NCBI RefSeq assembly: GCF_002355335.1
Contig: NZ_AP014946.1
Coordinates: 3,549,501-3,613,500 of the forward strand
Source: Variibacter gotjawalensis
GTDB taxonomy: Bacteria; Pseudomonadota; Alphaproteobacteria; Rhizobiales; Xanthobacteraceae
Length of the DNA: 64,000 nucleotides
Direction: 5' to 3'
Shown here: positions 1 to 9,018 of the stretch, in pieces
Position numbering within the stretch: the stretch's first letter is position 1
How the letters are laid out: the number at the start of each line of letters is the position of its first letter
The notes under the pieces: generated by a model
Told to the model about the DNA's origin: nothing
Databases searched by the model: none
What the model saw: the letters and a program-made list of their open reading frames with translations, nothing else
Made by a program: the position numbers and the translations under genes

Positions 1-2
1 CG

Positions 3-605
3 ATCAAGGCGCTGAAGGCGGACGTCTCGAAACTCCCGCCGGACGTTCCCCTCGCCGACGAGATCAAGGCACTCGGCTATAGCGAATTGACAGCAAACGC
101 CGACGTGAAGGTTCGCTACATCGCGGCAGAGAAAGCCGCCGTGATCGAAGTGCCGAAATTCGAAATCAGCGATGTCGGCGCGATCGATCTCTCGGCGCGC
201 GTGACCAACATCGGTCCGGGCGGCGTCGACGATCTCGACGAAGCGCCTGTCGAGCAACTCACGCTCGGCATCACGGACGGCGGCCTCGGCAATCGCGTGT
301 TCCGCGCGTTCGCCAGCGGCGCCGGCATTTCGCCGGAAGCGATGCGTGCTGCCGCCGCGATCGAACTCAAGAACCAGGCGACTGCGTTGTTCGGCCCGGC
401 GCTGACGCCAGGCTCAGCGCAAGCGGTCGAAGAGTTCATCAAGAGCGGTGAGCGCTTGGTGCTGACGATCAAGCCAAAACCGGGCGCAGCGCCCGTCAAG
501 CTCGGCGAGATATCGGAGCCGACGCCCGAAGTCGTCAGCCGCATCACGGTGACGATCGCCCGCCCCGGCCGGCTCAACATCATGGACCAGATGCGCCGGC
601 CTTAA
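3..605 (+). CDS. Hypothetical protein, C-terminal part (5' end outside window)
   Basis: The reading frame is open from the first complete codon at position 3 and runs to TAA at 603-605, so this is the last ~200 residues of a gene that begins upstream of the window. I do not recognise a family. The visible part is soluble-looking, with no membrane segment, rich in Ala, Val and Glu, with alternating hydrophobic stretches such as VRYIAAEKAAVIEVPKFEI that suggest beta structure. A shorter start (TTG at 87) exists but is unlikely because coding continues upstream without interruption. The stop overlaps the stop of the convergent acyltransferase gene by a few bases. Function unknown. Confidence 0.6.
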   Translation: MKALKADVSKLPPDVPLADEIKALGYSELTANADVKVRYIAAEKAAVIEVPKFEISDVGAIDLSARVTNIGPGGVDDLDEAPVEQLTLGITDGGLGNRVFRAFASGAGISPEAMRAAAAIELKNQATALFGPALTPGSAQAVEEFIKSGERLVLTIKPKPGAAPVKLGEISEPTPEVVSRITVTIARPGRLNIMDQMRRP

Positions 606-1696
606 CCGCCAAACAGCAAGCGCATCGGCTTCCACGGCCGGATGAGCAGGTGATACGCCGCAAGCGAGATCGCGATCGTTCCGGTCGCGATCACCACCAC
701 CTTCGAAGCCACCGGCATTGCCATCGGGATCAGCCACAGCCCAAGCCACAACAACGGCACGTGGTGGATGATGAACACCGGCAGCGTCGCCTGCCGGAAA
801 TAGCGCAGCACTGGCGTGTCGGCCGGTGCATGCAGGGCCGCGAAACCGATCGACGCCGCGCTCACGCTCCAAGCCGTGATGCCCATGAATATGCGGCCCG
901 GCGTCGACGGCCCGTTGAACCAAATTCCGCACAGCCCGACGACCGCAAAGCCGACGAACCACCAGCGCTGCCCGCGCATCGTCTCTTCGAACCCGGGCCA
1001 TGCCGCAAGCATCGCGCCGATCGCAAAGCACAGCGTGAAGTAGATGAGGTTCGAGACATCGCCGATGAGGTTCGGAAAATACGGCCAGTATCCGTTCGTC
1101 AGCGCGAGATAGATCGGGAGCACCAGCAGCGGCACGAACACGAGGAAAGCGCTTGGTCGGTGCATCAGCGGCGTGCGTTCCGCCAACCGCTTCAGCACAG
1201 CCGCGAACGGCACGGACATCAAGAAAAGGTAGAGCAAGAACCAGAGATGCGACCACGTGATCTGGTTTGCCCGCCGCAGGTTGCGTGGGAAGAACTCGAA
1301 GAACGTGTCGCCGAGCGGCGTCCGGTAGGCAAACCCAGACAACGACAACGCCCGCCCCTGCCGCAACTCGATATATTTGATGATCGACCCGAACAGAACC
1401 GTGCCGACAATGAACGGCACGAGTAGCCTTCGGCTACGCTCTTTCGCGAATGTCGCGACATCCCGCGTGCGCAGAGAACTCAACGCCGCATAGCCCGCGA
1501 TGATGAAGAACAGCGGCATCGACGTGCCGCGCAACGCATCCATCAGAAACGTCGCGAGATGCGACGTCTCCTTGGATTTCAGATGATACGTCTCCTCGAA
1601 CGAGAAGATGATCAACGCATGCAGCACGATCACGGCCGTGCATGCGAAGATCCGCAGCACGTCCAAATCGGTGCGCGATCTGAACGACGACTGCAT
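602..1696 (-). CDS. Acyltransferase 3 family integral membrane protein
   Basis: Predicted multi-pass inner-membrane acyltransferase of the acyltransferase-3 (OafA/OpgC-like) family, which O-acylates surface glycans or other extracytoplasmic substrates. It has 364 residues. The N-terminus carries the family signature RTDLDVLRIFACTAVIVLHA, followed by FFIIAGYAA and an SHLWFLLYLF motif near residue 150, and about ten hydrophobic segments. The C-terminal VFIIHHVPLL segment is also typical. The start ATG is preceded by an AGAGG ribosome binding site. It lies downstream of aspS on the same strand with only a 10-bp gap, so it may be co-transcribed. The acceptor molecule cannot be deduced. Confidence 0.85.
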   Translation of the reverse strand: MQSSFRSRTDLDVLRIFACTAVIVLHALIIFSFEETYHLKSKETSHLATFLMDALRGTSMPLFFIIAGYAALSSLRTRDVATFAKERSRRLLVPFIVGTVLFGSIIKYIELRQGRALSLSGFAYRTPLGDTFFEFFPRNLRRANQITWSHLWFLLYLFLMSVPFAAVLKRLAERTPLMHRPSAFLVFVPLLVLPIYLALTNGYWPYFPNLIGDVSNLIYFTLCFAIGAMLAAWPGFEETMRGQRWWFVGFAVVGLCGIWFNGPSTPGRIFMGITAWSVSAASIGFAALHAPADTPVLRYFRQATLPVFIIHHVPLLWLGLWLIPMAMPVASKVVVIATGTIAISLAAYHLLIRPWKPMRLLFGG

Positions 1697-1706
1697 CGAC
1701 CTCTTT

Positions 1707-3482
1707 TTATTTTTTCTCTGGCAAGTTCAGCCGGATGTGTAGCTCGCGCAGCTGCTTCGGCGCAACCTCGGACGGCGCTCCCATCAACAGATCCAGCGCC
1801 TGCTGATTCATCGGGAAGATCGAGATCTCGCGTAGGTTCGTCACGCCGCAGAGCAGCATCACGATGCGGTCGATGCCGGCCGCCATGCCGCCGTGCGGCG
1901 GAGCGCCGTATTGGAACGCGCGATACATGCCGCCGAAGCGATCGATCACTTCCTGCTCGCCGTAGCCTGCGATCTCGAAAGCCTTCACCATCGCTTCCGG
2001 GCGATGATTACGAATGCCGCCCGACGCGATCTCGTAGCCGTTGCACGTGATGTCGTACTGGAACGCTTTGATCTCCAGCGGCGGCGTCCCGTTGAGCGCG
2101 TCGAGACCGCCCTGCGGCATCGAGAACGGATTATGCGAGAAGTCGACCTTCTTGTCGTCCTCGTTGTACTCGTACATCGGGAAGTCGACGATCCACGCGA
2201 GCGCGTAGCGATCCTTGTCGACGAGGTTCAGCTCTTCGCCGACCTTGGTGCGCGCAAGACCCGCAAACTTCCAGAACTTCGACGGATCACCCGCGACGAA
2301 GAACGCCGCATCGCCATCCGCGACGCCGATCTGCGCGCGGATCGCGGCGGTGCGCTCCGGCCCGATGTTGTTGGCGAGCGGGCCTGCGCCCTCGCCGCCT
2401 TCGCGCCACATGATGTAGCCGAGACCCGGCTGACCTTCGCCCTGCGCCCACGAATTCATGCGATCGCAGAATGCGCGCGAGCCGCCGCCCTTGGCGGGGA
2501 TCGCCCACACCTGGTTCTTCGGGTCTTCGAGCATGCGCGCGAACACTTTGAAGTTCGAGCCGCGGAAATGCTCCGAGACGTCCTGCATCTCGATCGGATT
2601 GCGCAGGTCCGGCTTGTCGGTGCCGTATTTGCGCAGCGACTCCGCAAACGGAATGCGCGGAAATTGCTGCGTCACCGGCTTGCCGTCGGCAAAGTCTTCG
2701 AACACTCCGCGGATCACCGGCTCGACGGCCGCGAACACGTCGTCCTGCGTCACGAAGCTCATCTCGAGGTCGAGCTGATAGAATTCGCCCGGCAGACGGT
2801 CGGCGCGCGGGTCCTCATCGCGGAAGCACGGCGCGATCTGGAAGTAGCGATCGAAGCCGCTCATCATGATGAGCTGCTTGTACTGCTGCGGCGCTTGCGG
2901 CAGCGCGTAGAATTTGCCCGGATGAATGCGCGACGGCACCAGGAAGTCGCGCGCGCCTTCCGGCGACGATGCGGTGAGGATGGGCGTCTGGAACTCGAAG
3001 AAGCCGCCATCCTTCATGCGGCGGCGGATCGAGTCGACGATCTGCCCGCGCTTCATGATGTTGTTGTGGAGCTTCTCGCGGCGCAGATCGAGGAAGCGAT
3101 ACTTGAGCCGCGTCTCTTCCGGATATTCCTGATCGCCGAACACCGGCATCGGCAGCTCCGCCGCCGGGCCGAGCACTTCGATCTCGGAGACGTAAACCTC
3201 GACCGCACCGGTCGGCAGCTCGGAATTCGCGGTTCCGTCCGGACGCGCACGCACCTTGCCGTCCATGCGCACGACCCATTCGGCACGCAGCGTCTCGGCC
3301 AGCTTGAACGCCGGCGAATCCGGATCGACGACGCATTGCGTCAGCCCGTAGTGATCGCGCAGGTCGATGAAGAGCACGCCGCCATGATCGCGGATGCGGT
3401 GGCACCAGCCGGAAATGCGCGCTTCGGCGCCGATATTGTCTTTGCGCAAAGCGCCGCAGGTATGCGTCCGGTAACGGTGCAT
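1707..3482 (-). CDS. aspS: Aspartyl-tRNA synthetase
   Basis: Cytoplasmic class II aminoacyl-tRNA synthetase that charges tRNA-Asp; bacterial forms of this length can also be non-discriminating (tRNA-Asp/Asn). It has 591 residues, the normal bacterial length. The N-terminal OB-fold anticodon-binding domain begins [20 protein letters not shown] and contains [19 protein letters not shown]. The catalytic core shows motif 2 ([20 protein letters not shown]), the bacterial GAD insertion in the middle, and motif 3 ([15 protein letters not shown]). An in-frame extension 16 codons upstream is possible but homologues start at [10 protein letters not shown]. No other AspRS or GatCAB gene is visible in this window to decide on discrimination. 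Confidence 0.97.
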   Translation of the reverse strand: MHRYRTHTCGALRKDNIGAEARISGWCHRIRDHGGVLFIDLRDHYGLTQCVVDPDSPAFKLAETLRAEWVVRMDGKVRARPDGTANSELPTGAVEVYVSEIEVLGPAAELPMPVFGDQEYPEETRLKYRFLDLRREKLHNNIMKRGQIVDSIRRRMKDGGFFEFQTPILTASSPEGARDFLVPSRIHPGKFYALPQAPQQYKQLIMMSGFDRYFQIAPCFRDEDPRADRLPGEFYQLDLEMSFVTQDDVFAAVEPVIRGVFEDFADGKPVTQQFPRIPFAESLRKYGTDKPDLRNPIEMQDVSEHFRGSNFKVFARMLEDPKNQVWAIPAKGGGSRAFCDRMNSWAQGEGQPGLGYIMWREGGEGAGPLANNIGPERTAAIRAQIGVADGDAAFFVAGDPSKFWKFAGLARTKVGEELNLVDKDRYALAWIVDFPMYEYNEDDKKVDFSHNPFSMPQGGLDALNGTPPLEIKAFQYDITCNGYEIASGGIRNHRPEAMVKAFEIAGYGEQEVIDRFGGMYRAFQYGAPPHGGMAAGIDRIVMLLCGVTNLREISIFPMNQQALDLLMGAPSEVAPKQLRELHIRLNLPEKK

Positions 3483-3603
3483 TGGAACTCTCGAATTCGC
3501 CCTTTGAGGGAATGCGGCCGGAAGGTGCATGTACCCCCCGCTTTGTCAAGGATTCGGCCGTCCGAACCTAGACGCTGGTAGCAAGAAGTAGTAACCAGTC
3601 GGA

Positions 3604-3879
3604 ATGGCAAATGTGTCAAAAGTCAGCGTCGCGCTCACCGGCGAACAGCTCTCCGCAATGAAGGCTGCGGTCGATCGCGGCGAGTACGCGACGACGAGCG
3701 AGATCGTTCGCGAGGCCCTCCGCGATTGGCAGCTCAAGCGTCAGCTGCAGCAAGACGAAGTCGACCACTTGCGTCGTCTTTGGGATGCTGGCGTCGCCAG
3801 CGGGTCGGCCGGCAAGGTGGACTTCGCAGAGGTCCGCGCTGCTGTGCGCGCTAAACTGAAAGGGTCTAAGCCATCGTAA
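3604..3879 (+). CDS. ParD-like (CC2985 family) type II antitoxin, no adjacent toxin
   Basis: A 91-residue protein with the organisation of ParD/CC2985-family antitoxins. The N-terminal ribbon-helix-helix DNA-binding part (VSKVSVALTGEQLSAMKAA) is followed by the family hallmark YATTSEIVREALRDWQLK. The C-terminal tail, which in relatives wraps the ParE toxin, is charged and Ala-rich. In complete modules a parE gene follows within a few bases. Here the next 21 bases lead directly into the end of a convergent gene, so no toxin is present. It may be a solitary remnant, or it may act on a toxin elsewhere. The start ATG gives the canonical N-terminus. Confidence 0.8.
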   Translation: MANVSKVSVALTGEQLSAMKAAVDRGEYATTSEIVREALRDWQLKRQLQQDEVDHLRRLWDAGVASGSAGKVDFAEVRAAVRAKLKGSKPS

Positions 3880-3900
3880 TTGCGCGCGGCAGAGCGCCAT

Positions 3901-4077
3901 CTACTGGTTGCCAATTTTTCGCAGCGTCTCAGCGCGGCGTGCCGCAAACCGGCGCTCGACCTCTTCGCTTTCGAGAACCAAGCCGGCGTCAGCAGATGCC
4001 AGCGCCTTGTCGACCTCTTGCCGAAACCAGGCGTCATAGTCGCCTGCTTCCGCCTGCCCCTTTACAGAATCTCGCAT
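3901..4077 (-). CDS. Small antitoxin-like / stability-determinant-like protein
   Basis: A 57-residue protein starting at ATG 4077, preceded by GGAG about a dozen bases upstream. The core AGDYDAWFRQEVDKALASA followed by a VERRFAARRAETLRK helix resembles the short plasmid-stability-determinant/antitoxin family, in which YDAWFRxxVxxAL is the recognisable motif. Such proteins usually precede a ParE/RelE-like toxin. On this strand the bases downstream are occupied by the ParD-like gene on the opposite strand, so no toxin is visible. A longer in-frame start at 4140 is possible but overlaps the end of the VOC gene. The assignment rests on the short motif only. Confidence 0.55.
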   Translation of the reverse strand: MRDSVKGQAEAGDYDAWFRQEVDKALASADAGLVLESEEVERRFAARRAETLRKIGNQ

Positions 4078-4100
4078 AACCGTAACTGCGCTCCACCTAG

Positions 4101-4931
4101 TTAGCTGGCCACCTGCACCATCAACGTCGGCACCCCGCACGTCCCATCACGAACCGTGAAAACATGCGTTCCCGGCTTACGGCCGCGGCGAACCTCCGAG
4201 ACATCGACACCGGCCGCTTTCAGCCGCGCTTGCGCCGCCGCCGCGTCGGCGACCCGCCACGACAAGCCCCACAGCTTGTCCGGCCCATCCCCGGCCTCGC
4301 CGAGCCTGTGAATGATCTCGACCACGAGATCGCCGCAACGGAAGAACATGAGGCGCGAGCCCCACTCCGCGCTCGTCCGGTCGAGCCGCATGTCGAGGCC
4401 GAGCCGCGCGCCGTAGAGCGCGGCCGCGCGCTCCGGTGCCGGCGTCTGCACCACGACATGATCGAGCCCCGTAATCGCCCCTTGCGCTGTCTCGGCCGAA
4501 ACCTGACGCTCCGCTTCGCGTTCGAGAAAAAACAACCGCACGCCGTGCCCGGCTTTCGTCGCCGCACGCGTGCGCCGCCACGACAGCGACGCGCCGCTGA
4601 TCGCATCCACGGCCGAACTCTCCACCACATCCTCCGGCTCGAGCCCGAGCCGCGTGAGACGCCGATGCATCTGCGCGACATCGCCGACACGGAACACGAG
4701 ACTCGCGAGCCCCTCGCCCGCCGTATCGAGCGCGGCCTTCACGGCACCTTCGCCGAGCGGCGCCATCACCTCGAGCGACATGTTGCCGAGCGTGAACATC
4801 AGCGTTTCAGCATCGGCGGACTTCGTGCGCCAAGACGGCGCGCGGCCGAACAAAGTCGTGTAGGCATGCTCCGCCGCCGCAAGATCGCGGACGATGAGGA
4901 CGATGTGGTCGAGGCCCGTGATGTTTGACAT
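4101..4931 (-). CDS. Two-domain VOC (glyoxalase-like) family protein
   Basis: A 276-residue protein made of two vicinal-oxygen-chelate modules. The first begins at residue 5 (TGLDHIVLIVRDLAAAEHAY) and the second near residue 155 (ITGLDHVVVQTPAPERAAAL). VOC proteins bind a divalent metal and act as lyases, dioxygenases, isomerases or resistance proteins. The domain starts carry the usual first His, and VVEIIH in the second module supplies further candidate ligands. The start MSNITGLDHIVLI was chosen because the domain begins immediately after it. It is divergent from the TPP-enzyme gene at 4981, 49 bp away, so the two may share a promoter region. Substrate unknown. Confidence 0.8.
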   Translation of the reverse strand: MSNITGLDHIVLIVRDLAAAEHAYTTLFGRAPSWRTKSADAETLMFTLGNMSLEVMAPLGEGAVKAALDTAGEGLASLVFRVGDVAQMHRRLTRLGLEPEDVVESSAVDAISGASLSWRRTRAATKAGHGVRLFFLEREAERQVSAETAQGAITGLDHVVVQTPAPERAAALYGARLGLDMRLDRTSAEWGSRLMFFRCGDLVVEIIHRLGEAGDGPDKLWGLSWRVADAAAAQARLKAAGVDVSEVRRGRKPGTHVFTVRDGTCGVPTLMVQVAS

Positions 4932-4980
4932 GCTCGTCTCGTAGACCAAACTGCCCGAACAAGAAAAGTAGGAAACGCCG

Positions 4981-6609
4981 ATGCCGAGAATGACGACCGC
5001 CGAGGCCACCGTCGCGACGCTGATCGCGCATAGCCTCGACACGATGTACTGCTTGCCCGGCATCCACAACGATCATCTGTTCGATGCGCTGTTCAACGCG
5101 CAGGACAAAATCCGCACCATCTGGGCGCGGCACGAACAAGGCGCCGCCTACATGGCGCTCGGTGCCGAACTCGCCACCGGCAAGCCGCAGGCCTATACGG
5201 TCGTGCCCGGCCCGGGCATGCTCAATACCAGCGCGGCGCTCCTCAACGCTTACTCGATGAACGCGCAGGTGCTCGCCATCATCGGGCAAATTCCGGCGCG
5301 CGATATCGGCCGCGGCTTCGGCCATCTGCACGAGCTGCGCGATCAATCCGGCATTCTGCAGCGTCTCGCCGATCATCACGCGCACATCAAGGCGCCTCAC
5401 GAAGCGGCCGGGATGGTCGCGAACGCCTTCGCGGCGATGCGCAGCGGACGCCCCGGCCCTGCCGCGCTCGAATGCGCGATCGACGTGTGGGGCAAGCCGG
5501 GCGAAACGCGAGCGATCCCGCAGCCGATCGATACCGCAACACCGGTCGACGACGACGCGATCCTCGCCGCCGCGAAAGCGCTCGGCGCCGCGAAGCGGCC
5601 GATGATCATCTGCGGCGGCGGCGCGCAGGACGCGAGCGCCGAAGTCACCGCGCTCTCCAAGATGCTGCAGGCGCCGGTGCTCGGCTATCGGCGCGGGCGC
5701 GGCGTGCTCGACAGCCGCAATCCGCTGAGCATCACGGTGCCGCTCGCGCACGAACTATGGGCGGAGACCGACGTCGTTCTCGCGGTCGGCACGCGCATGC
5801 ATATGCAGTTATCGATGTGGGGGGCGGATCGCTCGATGACGATCATCCGCGTCGACGCCGATCCGGACGAGCCGGACCGTTACCAGCGCGCCAACATCGC
5901 GCTCGTCGGGCAAACCGTTCCGCAACTCCGCGCACTCATCGATGCGCTCCCGGCGCACAACACAAAACGTGCATCGCGTCACGACGACATGACGCAGCGC
6001 CAAGCGAAATGGCGCAGCACGCTGACCTCGAAGCTTGCGCCGCAAGCAGCGTTTATCGAAGCGATCCGCGCCGAACTTCCCGAAGACGGCATCTTCGTCG
6101 ACGAGGTGACGCAGATCGGTTTCGTCTCGCGCCTGCTGCTGCCGGTCTACAAGCCGCGCACATTCATCTCGCCCGGCTTCCAGGACAATCTCGGCTGGGG
6201 CTTCGCCACCGCACTCGGCGTGCAGGACGCGCGGCGCGACGTGCCGGTCGTCTCGATCTCCGGCGATGGCGGCTTCCTCTACACTGCCAACGAAATGGCG
6301 ACCGCGATGCGCCATCGCATACCGCTCGTCAGCATCGTCTTCGCCGACGGCGCATTCGGCAACGTGCGCCGCATTCAGGAAGAGCAATACGGCAATCGCC
6401 TGATCGCGAGCGATTTGCACAATCCGGACTTCGTCAAATTCGCCGAAAGTTTCGGCGCTGCGGCCGAGCGCGTCCGCACGCCCGAGGAATTGCGCGGCGC
6501 ATTGAAGCGCGGCTTCGCGCGGCGCGACGGCCCGACGCTGATCGAAGTCCCGGTCGGCCCGATGCCGAGCCCGTGGGAGTTCATCATGCGCGGCCGCGTG
6601 CGAAAGTAA
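4981..6609 (+). CDS. Thiamine-diphosphate-dependent enzyme, acetolactate-synthase-like
   Basis: A 542-residue member of the TPP-dependent decarboxylase/acetolactate synthase large-subunit superfamily. The N-terminal pyrimidine-binding domain contains the catalytic Glu in WARHEQGAAYMALG and the VVPGPGMLNT loop. The central domain is Rossmann-like (PMIICGGGAQDASAEV). The C-terminal pyrophosphate domain contains the Mg-TPP motif GDGGFLYTANEMATAMR followed by ADGAFGN, where classical enzymes have NN or ND. An AGGAAA ribosome binding site precedes the ATG. The reaction cannot be assigned: there is no small regulatory subunit next door, so it is unlikely to be the biosynthetic acetolactate synthase. 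Downstream, same strand, is a TfdA-like dioxygenase. Confidence 0.85.
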   Translation: MPRMTTAEATVATLIAHSLDTMYCLPGIHNDHLFDALFNAQDKIRTIWARHEQGAAYMALGAELATGKPQAYTVVPGPGMLNTSAALLNAYSMNAQVLAIIGQIPARDIGRGFGHLHELRDQSGILQRLADHHAHIKAPHEAAGMVANAFAAMRSGRPGPAALECAIDVWGKPGETRAIPQPIDTATPVDDDAILAAAKALGAAKRPMIICGGGAQDASAEVTALSKMLQAPVLGYRRGRGVLDSRNPLSITVPLAHELWAETDVVLAVGTRMHMQLSMWGADRSMTIIRVDADPDEPDRYQRANIALVGQTVPQLRALIDALPAHNTKRASRHDDMTQRQAKWRSTLTSKLAPQAAFIEAIRAELPEDGIFVDEVTQIGFVSRLLLPVYKPRTFISPGFQDNLGWGFATALGVQDARRDVPVVSISGDGGFLYTANEMATAMRHRIPLVSIVFADGAFGNVRRIQEEQYGNRLIASDLHNPDFVKFAESFGAAAERVRTPEELRGALKRGFARRDGPTLIEVPVGPMPSPWEFIMRGRVRK

Positions 6610-6672
6610 CGGGTGAGGAAACACGCAACGCCGATGTGATGCGGCCGCATGGCCGCTGCCCCAACGGCGGCG

Positions 6673-6700
6673 TTGACAGCGCAAACATGCGCGGTAGCCT
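6673..6700 (+). promoter_or_regulatory. Candidate sigma-70 promoter for the TfdA-like gene
   Basis: A perfect TTGACA -35 element at 6673-6678 is followed, after a 16-bp spacer, by TAGCCT at 6695-6700, a weak -10. It lies 48 bp upstream of the dioxygenase ATG, so the dioxygenase can probably be transcribed independently of the upstream TPP-enzyme gene. Position and -35 quality are supportive; the -10 match is poor. Confidence 0.35.
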
Positions 6701-6748
6701 TTCCGCGAAAAGCCGCCGTCAGCGCGGCAGAATTTGCGGGAGAAAAAC

Positions 6749-7639
6749 ATGCCGATCGAAATCCGTCCGCTCACCAAATCCATCGGAGGCGAAGTCTCCG
6801 GTATCGATCTGCGGCAGCCCATGTCGAAGGAAGATGTCGCCGCTCTCGAGCGCGGCCTCGATCAATACGCCGTGCTCGTCTTCCACAAGCAAGACATCAC
6901 CGACGATCAGCAGATGGCCTTCGCACTCAACTTCGGCAAGAAGGAAGAGGCGCGCGGCGGCAACGTCACCAAGCCGGGCGAGGAACGCCTGAGCTCCGGC
7001 GTCGTCGACGTCTCGAACCTCACCAAAGACGGCAAGCCGCTCGACGCCAACAGCCGCCAGCATCTCTTCAATCTCGGCAACTGCCTGTGGCACTCGGACT
7101 CGTCGTTCCGGCCGATCCCGGCGAAATACTCGATGCTCTCCTGCCGCACGCTCAACACCAAAGGCGGCAACACCGAATTCGCCGACATGCGCGCCGCCTA
7201 CGACGATCTCGATGCGGAAGCGAAAGCCGAGATCGAAGACATGGTCTGCGAACATTCGCTGATGTATTCGCGCGGCTCGCTTGGCTTCCTCGACTACACG
7301 GACGACGAGAAGAAGATGTTCCACCCGGTGCTGCAGCGCCTCGTGCGCACCCACCCGGTCAGCAAGCGCAAATCGCTGTACCTATCGTCCCACGCCGGCC
7401 AAATCCTCGGCATGAACATGCCGCACGCCCGCGTCTTCCTGCGTGACCTCAACGAGCACGCGACCCAGCCGAAATACGTCTACGTCCACAAATGGGCGCT
7501 GCACGACCTCGTCATCTGGGATAATCGCCAGACCATGCACCGTGTCCGGCTGTACGATCAAAGCCAGCCCCGCGACATGCGCCGGGCGACCATCGCGGGC
7601 GACACCCCGACCATCGAACAACCTGTGGCTGCGGAGTAA
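6749..7639 (+). CDS. TauD/TfdA-family alpha-ketoglutarate-dependent dioxygenase (TfdA-alpha-like)
   Basis: A 296-residue Fe(II)/2-oxoglutarate dioxygenase. The iron-binding facial triad is visible as HSD (His115, Asp117) in LGNCLWHSDSSFRPIPAKYS and the distal His near residue 264 in NRQTMHRVR; the downstream Arg around residue 275 would bind 2-oxoglutarate. The overall wording closely resembles Bradyrhizobium TfdA-alpha proteins, which act on phenoxyacetates such as 2,4-D, although their natural substrates are uncertain. The start at 6749 has GGGAGAA just upstream; an in-frame ATG five codons earlier lacks spacing. A candidate promoter lies at 6673. No other chlorophenol degradation gene (tfdBCDEF) is nearby, so degradation of 2,4-D is not demonstrated. 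Confidence 0.9.
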   Translation: MPIEIRPLTKSIGGEVSGIDLRQPMSKEDVAALERGLDQYAVLVFHKQDITDDQQMAFALNFGKKEEARGGNVTKPGEERLSSGVVDVSNLTKDGKPLDANSRQHLFNLGNCLWHSDSSFRPIPAKYSMLSCRTLNTKGGNTEFADMRAAYDDLDAEAKAEIEDMVCEHSLMYSRGSLGFLDYTDDEKKMFHPVLQRLVRTHPVSKRKSLYLSSHAGQILGMNMPHARVFLRDLNEHATQPKYVYVHKWALHDLVIWDNRQTMHRVRLYDQSQPRDMRRATIAGDTPTIEQPVAAE

Positions 7640-7731
7640 TTAGAGCGAATTATCAATAGCTTGTCGTGGCCGGAAAGGTTAATCCTATCCGACCGCGACA
7701 ATTGCGCACGACTCCGTTATTCAGGCGAGAC

Positions 7732-8877
7732 ATGGAGCCAATCACTTCCAACGAATTCCTGGCCGAAGCTTGTAAGCGTCTCGCCGACCACCCGTTCATC
7801 ACGGTCGACACCGAGTTCCTGCGAGAGACGACCTATTATCCGAAACTCTGCGTCGTGCAGCTGGCGTCGGCGGACGAGGCTGTCGTCATCGACACGCTCG
7901 CGCCGGACATCGACCTCACCCCGTTCTTCGAGTTGATGAAGAACGAGAAGGTGCTGAAGGTCTTCCACGCCGCCCGCCAGGACATCGAAATCGTCTGGCA
8001 TCGCGGCGGCTTCGTCCCCAAACCGATCTTCGACACCCAGGTCGCCGCCATGGTCCTCGGCTACGGCGATTCGATCTCTTACGATCAGCTTGTGCAGCGC
8101 ATCACGGGCGATGCGCTCGACAAATCGCATCGCTTCACCGACTGGTCGCGCCGCCCGCTGACCCCTGAGCAAATCAAATACGCGATCTCCGACGTCACGC
8201 ATCTGCGCGATGTTTATCAAGCGCTCGCCGCCGACTTGGAAAAGCGCGGCCGCAGCGATTGGGTCGGCGAAGAGATGGAGGTGCTCACCTCCCCGGAGAC
8301 TTATCGGGCCGATCCGGAAAAAGCTTGGGAGCGCTTGAAGTCGCGCGTGCGCAAGCCGCGCGAGATCGCGGCGCTGATGGAACTCGCCGCTTGGCGCGAG
8401 CGCGAGGCTCAGTCGCGCGACGTGCCGCGCAGCCGCGTCCTCAAGGACGAAGTGCTCGCCGACATTGCCGTGCATGCGCCGTCGACGCCGGAGCGCCTGA
8501 TGAATCTGCGCTCGGTGCCGAAAGGCTTCGAGCGTTCGAAGTGGGGACAGGACGTCATCGACGCGATCAAGCGCGGGCTCGAGCGCGATCCGAAGACACT
8601 GCCGCGCATCGAGCGCACGCGCGGCACCGCGCAAGGCGCCGCGACCGTCGAGCTACTCAAAGTCCTGCTGCGCATGACGGCGGAAAAGAACGGCGTCGCC
8701 GCGAAAGTCATCGCGACCGTCGACGATCTCGAACGCATCGCGGAAGAGAGCGATGCGGACGTTGGCGCGCTCAAGGGCTGGCGACGCGAACTGTTCGGCG
8801 AGAAAGCGCTCGCGCTGAAAGAAGGCCGTCTCGCGCTGGCGATCGAGAAAGGCCGCGTCCGCGCCATCGAGCGCTGA
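7732..8877 (+). CDS. rnd: Ribonuclease D
   Basis: A 3'-5' exoribonuclease of the DEDD superfamily that trims tRNA and other stable RNA precursors. It has 381 residues from ATG 7732 ([17 protein letters not shown]); a GTG 22 codons upstream gives a less likely extension. The exonuclease core shows Exo I (VDTEFLRE, residues ~21-28), Exo II around [12 protein letters not shown] with [12 protein letters not shown], and Exo III ([13 protein letters not shown]). One HRDC domain follows ([20 protein letters not shown] to [10 protein letters not shown]), giving the usual architecture and length. The gene stands alone, followed 20 bp later by an intergenic palindromic repeat that may act at the 3' end. 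Confidence 0.96.
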   Translation: MEPITSNEFLAEACKRLADHPFITVDTEFLRETTYYPKLCVVQLASADEAVVIDTLAPDIDLTPFFELMKNEKVLKVFHAARQDIEIVWHRGGFVPKPIFDTQVAAMVLGYGDSISYDQLVQRITGDALDKSHRFTDWSRRPLTPEQIKYAISDVTHLRDVYQALAADLEKRGRSDWVGEEMEVLTSPETYRADPEKAWERLKSRVRKPREIAALMELAAWREREAQSRDVPRSRVLKDEVLADIAVHAPSTPERLMNLRSVPKGFERSKWGQDVIDAIKRGLERDPKTLPRIERTRGTAQGAATVELLKVLLRMTAEKNGVAAKVIATVDDLERIAEESDADVGALKGWRRELFGEKALALKEGRLALAIEKGRVRAIER

Positions 8878-8897
8878 CGGGGCCAATGCGCTATCCG

Positions 8898-9015
8898 TAG
8901 CCCGGATGAGCGGCGCGCAGCGCTGCGACATCCGGGATCAACCTCCATCGCAAACTCAGTACCCCGGATATCGCTCGGCTCGCGCTCCGCGCTGTGCCTC
9001 ACTCATCCGGGCTAC
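8898..9015. repeat. Intergenic palindromic repeat, family A copy 1
   Basis: The element begins TAGCCCGGATGAGC and ends with the inverse, ACTCATCCGGGCTAC, with internal CATCCGGG and CCCGGATATCGCTCGG segments forming further pairing arms. Related copies lie at 15474, 56660 and three times in tandem at 62162-62600. It fills the gap between the convergent genes rnd and the LCCL/OmpA gene and has no coding potential. Confidence 0.9.
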
Positions 9016-9018
9016 GAA

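Noticed and set aside
1893-3581. 562-aa open frame on the plus strand
   Set aside because: Antisense to aspS; composed mainly of Arg, Asp, His and Val repeats, no family features.
4981-6609. Biosynthetic acetolactate synthase (ilvB/ilvI)
   Set aside because: No ilvN/ilvH small subunit or ilvC next to it, and the TPP motif ends with ADGAFGN instead of the usual NN/ND.
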